Shown here: piece after piece, positions 60,621 to 64,000 of the stretch
Layout: each line of letters starts with the position of its first letter
Numbering within the stretch: position 1 is the stretch's first letter
Assembly (NCBI RefSeq): GCF_029382225.1
Contig: NZ_JARLTC010000005.1
Location: forward strand, 124,001 to 188,000
Source: Spongiactinospora sp. TRM90649
Lineage (GTDB): Bacteria > Actinomycetota > Actinomycetes > Streptosporangiales > Streptosporangiaceae
Direction of reading: 5' to 3'
Length of the DNA: 64,000 nucleotides
The notes under the pieces: model-generated
What the model saw: the letters and a program-made list of their open reading frames with translations, nothing else
Databases searched by the model: none
What the model was told of the DNA's origin: nothing
Position numbers and translations under genes: made by a program

Positions 60621-61202
60621 TTATGCCGGATCAGTGTCACCCGGCACGGTGAAGAACCGGACGTAGACCGGGCGCGCCCCCTCGGGGGCATCCCCCACCT
60701 GGTGGCCGTGCCGCAGCAGCAGCCGGATGTACTCCTCGTTGAAGGCGTCCAGCTCCTCGGCGGTCATCCAGGTCAGGCCGCGCGACATCTTGGCCCACGC
60801 CGGGTCGCGCCGGTACTCGGCCGGGAAGCGCCGGAACAGGGCGAGGTCCTCCTCGTAGCCCGCGCGCAGCAGCTCGGCGAGCACCGCGCGGTCCTCGGGC
60901 GGGAGCGTTCCCGGCGGGGGCATCCGCAGGTCACGCTGCTCCCTGGACTTCCGCCACCAGCGCTCGCGGCCCGCCGAGCGCTCGGGGATCTCCTCGATGA
61001 AGCCGTAGCGTTCGAGCTGGCGCAGGTGGTAGCTGGTGGTGCCGGTCTTGACGCCGAACAGCTCGCCCAGCGTGGTCGACGTGGCCGGTCCGTGCAGGCC
61101 CAGATGCTTGAGCATCCGCAGGCGCAGCGGGTGGCTCAGCGCCCGCAGCCTGCCCGGGTCGTCGAGGATCAGGGGCGCGTCAGGGTCGGCGTCGTCCTTC
61201 AT
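60621..61202 (-). CDS. ArsR-type winged-helix regulator
   Basis: The 193-residue protein has a winged-helix domain at about 15-75: PGRLRALSHPLRLRMLKHLG, TTLGELFGVKTGTTSYHLRQ, LERYGFIEEIPE. A helical C-terminal part (RRFPAEYRRDPAWAKMSRGL, YIRLLLRHGHQVGD) follows. It is divergent from the membrane alpha/beta hydrolase gene; a perfect palindrome between them is its probable operator. Confidence 0.85.
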   Translation of the reverse strand: MKDDADPDAPLILDDPGRLRALSHPLRLRMLKHLGLHGPATSTTLGELFGVKTGTTSYHLRQLERYGFIEEIPERSAGRERWWRKSREQRDLRMPPPGTLPPEDRAVLAELLRAGYEEDLALFRRFPAEYRRDPAWAKMSRGLTWMTAEELDAFNEEYIRLLLRHGHQVGDAPEGARPVYVRFFTVPGDTDPA

Positions 61203-61245
61203 GACGAGCAGCGTAGTCCTCCAGGCGGATATTTACCGATTTCTC

Positions 61246-61267
61246 TTTGCAGAGAAGTCTCTGCAAA
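61246..61267. promoter_or_regulatory. Perfect palindrome, probable ArsR-type operator
   Basis: Half-sites TTTGCAGAGA and TCTCTGCAAA around AG make 22 symmetric bases, 44 bases before the regulator start and 15 before the hydrolase start. It is far more A/T-rich than the surroundings and placed to repress both genes. Confidence 0.75.
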
Positions 61268-61281
61268 ATAGCTTCGGCGGT

Positions 61282-62751
61282 ATGAGGAAAGCCCTACCGG
61301 CCCTCGTGGCCCTGCTCGCCGTCGTCGCGACGGCCCTGCCCGCGTGGGCCTCGCCGCCCGCCGAAACAGCGCTCACCGTGACCGCGCTCAACGAACCGGC
61401 GCTCACCGAACCCGTGCCCGCCGGTCTCACCGCCACCGACGTCGCCTTCCGATCGGGCGACGGAACCCGGCTCGCGGGCACAGTCCTCACCCCCGCCTCT
61501 CCCAGAGGCCCGCTGCCCGGCGTGGTGCTGATCCACGGCTCCGGCCCCGGCACCCCCAGGAAGAAGCTGATGCCCGAGGCGACGGCTTTCGCGCTGCGGG
61601 GCATGGCGGTGCTCGTCCCCGACAAGCGGTCGGCCGGGTACTCGATGTACCAGCGGGACTACCGGGCGCTCGCGGGCGACGCCCTGGCCGGCGTGGCGAC
61701 CCTCCGCGCGCATCCGGGCGTCGATCCCGCCAAGGTCGGCGTCTGGGGCGTCAGCGAGGGCGGCTGGATCGCGCCGATGGCGGCGGCCGCCTCGAAGGAC
61801 GTGGCCTTCGTGATCATGGTGGGCGGGAACGGGATGCCGCCGCTGCGGCAGCAGACCTGGGCCGTGCGCGACGCGTACCTCCGGGCGGGCGTGACGGGGT
61901 CGCTCGTGAACCGCGGGGTGCCCGCCATCTACCGGGCGGTGGCCGACGGCGGGCTCTTCCCCCAGGCCCAGCACGACGCGGCGGCCGCGCTGCGCCGCGT
62001 CACCCAGCCGCTGCTCGCCATCTGGGGCGAACACGACCTGCTCACGCCGCCGGGCGAGAGCCCGCCGCTGGTGGACCGCGCGCTGCGGAGCGGCGGCAAC
62101 CGGCACTTCACCCTGCGGATCCTCCCCGGAGCCGAGCACGCCGGGCGCCTGACGCCCGACCGCGGCGTGACCCGGCTGACCACGCTTCCCCCCGGTTACG
62201 CCGAGCTGGTCGGCTCCTGGATCGCCGACGCGACCTCCGGGCGCGCGCCGGTCGCGGGCGCGCTGCCGCCGACGACGCCGCAGCACTCCCTGACCGTGCC
62301 CGCGCCGCCGTCCGCCTGGGGGGAGTCCGTGGCGGTCCAGCTCGCCGCGCTCGTCCTCTTCCTCGTCGCGTTCGGGGGATACGCGGCGACGGCCGCGGTC
62401 CGCCGGGTGCGCGGGCGCGACGGGCGGCCGGTGGCCGGCTGGGCGGGCCGGGTCGCCTCGGGCTGCGGGCTGGTGGCGGGGCCGCTGCTGACCGGCTACC
62501 TGGTCTACGCGGTGGTGACCGGCGGCAGGACGGCGGAACCCGGGCCGCTGCTCGCCGGCCGTCCGCTGCCCTGGCTCCTGCTGCACATGCTCGCCGTGGC
62601 GACCGTCGCGGCGACCGCCCTCTCCGCCCTGGCCTGGCGCCGCGCGGGGCGCGCCGTGTCCGGGGCGGAGAGGGTACGGCTCGGCCTGCTGGTCACCGGT
62701 GGCGTGGTGTTCGTCCCCTGGGCCCTGTACTGGGGCCTGCTGGTCCCGTGA
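61282..62751 (+). CDS. Secreted/membrane alpha/beta hydrolase with C-terminal membrane helices
   Basis: The 489-residue protein has a signal peptide (ALPALVALLAVVATALPAWA), an alpha/beta hydrolase domain with LPGVVLIHGSGPGTPRKKLM (oxyanion HGSG), nucleophile GVSEGGW and late WGEHD and EHAGR for the Asp and His. After residue about 350 come three membrane helices (AALVLFLVAFGGYAATAAVR, LLTGYLVYAVV, LLHMLAVATVAATALSALAW). That tail is unusual for the acyl-peptidase/esterase branch. Divergent from an ArsR-type regulator with a shared palindrome. Confidence 0.82.
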   Translation: MRKALPALVALLAVVATALPAWASPPAETALTVTALNEPALTEPVPAGLTATDVAFRSGDGTRLAGTVLTPASPRGPLPGVVLIHGSGPGTPRKKLMPEATAFALRGMAVLVPDKRSAGYSMYQRDYRALAGDALAGVATLRAHPGVDPAKVGVWGVSEGGWIAPMAAAASKDVAFVIMVGGNGMPPLRQQTWAVRDAYLRAGVTGSLVNRGVPAIYRAVADGGLFPQAQHDAAAALRRVTQPLLAIWGEHDLLTPPGESPPLVDRALRSGGNRHFTLRILPGAEHAGRLTPDRGVTRLTTLPPGYAELVGSWIADATSGRAPVAGALPPTTPQHSLTVPAPPSAWGESVAVQLAALVLFLVAFGGYAATAAVRRVRGRDGRPVAGWAGRVASGCGLVAGPLLTGYLVYAVVTGGRTAEPGPLLAGRPLPWLLLHMLAVATVAATALSALAWRRAGRAVSGAERVRLGLLVTGGVVFVPWALYWGLLVP

Positions 62752-62766
62752 CGGCCCGGTCCCGGC

Positions 62767-64000
62767 TCACTCCACGGTGACGCTCTTGGCGAGGTTGCGC
62801 GGCTTGTCCACATCGCGCTCCAGGGCGACGGCGGCATGGTAGGCCAGCAACTGGAGCGGGATGGTGAGCAGGATGGGGTCGAGCTCGGTCTCGTTCTTGG
62901 GGACCACGACGCAGTCGTCGGCCAGCTTCGGATCCGCCGCGCGGTGCCCGATCATCAGCACCCGGCCGCCGCGCGCGCGGATCTCGCCGAGCGTCGTGAG
63001 GTTCTTGTCCAGCAACTCGTCGTCCGGGACGATCGCCACCGTCGGCATGTCGGGCCCGATCAGCGCGAGCGGGCCGTGCTTCAGCTCACTCGCCGGATAC
63101 GCCTCGGCGTGCACGTAGGAGATCTCCTTGAGCTTCTGCGCCCCCTCGCGGGCCACCGGGTAGCCCCGGACGCGGCCCACGAACATCATCCCGGTGTGGT
63201 CGGCGTACTTGCGCGCGAGCGCGGCGATCTCGGCGTCCTTGGCGAGGATCTCCTCGATCTGCCCGGGCAGCCGGCGCAGGCCCTCGCTGATCCGCCGCCC
63301 GTCGGCGGGCGAGAGGTCGTGCACCCGGCCGAAGTGCAGGGCCAGCAGCGCGAACGCCACGGCTGTCGAGGTGAACGCCTTGGTCGAAGCGACCGAGACC
63401 TCGGGACCGGCGTGCAGGTACATCCCGCCGTCGCACTCGCGGGCGATCGCGCTGCCGACCGTGTTGACGATGCCGAGCACCCGCCCGCCCTTGCGCTTGA
63501 GCTCCTGCACCGCCGCGAGGGTGTCGTAGGTCTCGCCGGACTGGCTGATCGCGACGTAGAGGGTGTCGTGCTCAACGACCGGATTGCGGTAGCGGAACTC
63601 GCTGGCGGGCTCGGCGTCGGCCGGGATGCGCGCCAGCTCCTCGACGAGCTGGGCGCCGATCTGGCCCGAGTAGTACGCCGAGCCACAGCCGATGATCTTC
63701 ACACGGCGGAAGGCGCGGGTCTCGTGCGGGGTGAGGTTCAGGCCGCCCAGGTGGGCGATGTGGAACCGGTCGTCGAGCCGGCCGCGCAGGGTGCGGGCCA
63801 CGGTCTCGGGCTGCTCGGAGATCTCCTTGAGCAGGTAGTGCTCGTAGCCGCCGGTGTCGTAGTGCCCGGCGTCCCAGTCGACGGTGAGGGGCTCCTTGGC
63901 GGTCTCCCTGGCGTCCATGGTGAAGGTGTGGAAGCCGTCGGCCTTGATCGTGGCCAGCTCGCCGTCCTCCAGGTGGACGACCTGGCGGGTGTAGCGGACC
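62767..64000 (-). CDS. glmS: Glutamine-fructose-6-phosphate aminotransferase, C-terminal part (5' end beyond window)
   Basis: The visible 411 codons cover the end of the glutaminase domain (RYTRQVVHLEDGELATIKAD) and both SIS domains: GCGSAYYSGQIGAQLVEELA, VAISQSGETYDTLAAVQEL, YVHAEAYPASELKHGPLALI, and the C-terminus DKPRNLAKSVTVE, which is the GlmS end. It makes glucosamine-6-phosphate for cell-wall synthesis. The catalytic N-terminal Cys lies outside the window. Confidence 0.93.
   Translation of the reverse strand, partial: VRYTRQVVHLEDGELATIKADGFHTFTMDARETAKEPLTVDWDAGHYDTGGYEHYLLKEISEQPETVARTLRGRLDDRFHIAHLGGLNLTPHETRAFRRVKIIGCGSAYYSGQIGAQLVEELARIPADAEPASEFRYRNPVVEHDTLYVAISQSGETYDTLAAVQELKRKGGRVLGIVNTVGSAIARECDGGMYLHAGPEVSVASTKAFTSTAVAFALLALHFGRVHDLSPADGRRISEGLRRLPGQIEEILAKDAEIAALARKYADHTGMMFVGRVRGYPVAREGAQKLKEISYVHAEAYPASELKHGPLALIGPDMPTVAIVPDDELLDKNLTTLGEIRARGGRVLMIGHRAADPKLADDCVVVPKNETELDPILLTIPLQLLAYHAAVALERDVDKPRNLAKSVTVE

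Noticed and set aside
1..64000. CRISPR array or rRNA genes
   Set aside because: No regularly spaced repeats of 25-40 bases with unique spacers and no rRNA-like stretch were noticed on reading through the window.

Overview
This window is very GC-rich, uses GTG and TTG starts freely, and carries hallmark actinobacterial families: an XRE/DUF397 pair, a GlgM/GlgC pair of the GlgE alpha-glucan route, an FBP zinc-finger protein, a deazaflavin-type nitroreductase and a second, partial nuo operon. It is therefore a high-GC actinomycete chromosome, probably of the Streptosporangiales type (Nonomuraea/Streptosporangium-like). The genus is an inference.

Layout. 0-2.2 kb: acyl-CoA metabolism (partial acyl-CoA ligase, class III CoA-transferase/racemase, TetR regulator). 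2.2-5.2 kb: a scrap-yard of broken mobile and toxin genes (IS21-type and IS256-type transposase pieces, a VirB4-like ATPase piece, a truncated RHS protein, a HINT/toxin remnant), with an intact small lipoprotein inside. 5.2-7.7 kb: three hypothetical or regulatory genes. 7.8-17.1 kb: a compact RiPP cluster. It holds a Ser/Thr/Cys-rich precursor behind a consensus Crp-type site, an RRE-M50 metalloprotease fusion, split LanB dehydratase (glutamylation and elimination proteins), a YcaO cyclodehydratase ending in PxPxP, two E1-like/zinc-ribbon partner proteins (one fused to a nitroreductase-like domain) and a second nitroreductase. With only one elimination-type protein and no LanC, the expected product is a linear azole plus dehydroamino-acid peptide of goadsporin type rather than a macrocyclic thiopeptide.

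17-31 kb: accessory DNA. It holds small regulators, a divergent SDR/XRE pair, a two-gene unit (lipoprotein plus a TIR-membrane-14xWD40 protein) facing a two-TM protein/Nudix pair, TrkH and TetR fragments, an XRE/DUF397 pair with phased operator-like repeats, and a Gly/Ala-rich 60-residue peptide gene. Three unusual tRNA-like genes (one Ala-type, two Gly-type anticodons) lie directly downstream of that gene. Then come LysR/SnoaL, a frameshifted ECF sigma factor and a secreted AA10 LPMO with a CBM. 31.6-32.8 kb holds a decayed TetR/MFS pair.

32.8-43.4 kb: a TetR/FBP divergent pair around a perfect palindrome, a CHAP amidase, and a membrane-arm-only complex I operon on the minus strand (nuoA, a degenerate NuoB/NuoD-like fusion, nuoH, J, K, L, M, N), followed by TetR. 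43.4-48.4 kb: kynurenine 3-monooxygenase with an MFS transporter and gene fragments, plus a DHA2-type MFS exporter. 48.5-64 kb: mostly ordinary core genes: GNAT, deazaflavin-type reductase, a beta-lactamase-fold lipoprotein, MBL hydrolase, PgeF, the divergent glgM/glgC pair, membrane proteins, an MscS channel, a TctC-like binding protein, an ArsR-type regulator divergent from a membrane alpha/beta hydrolase with a perfect palindrome between them, and the 3' part of glmS.
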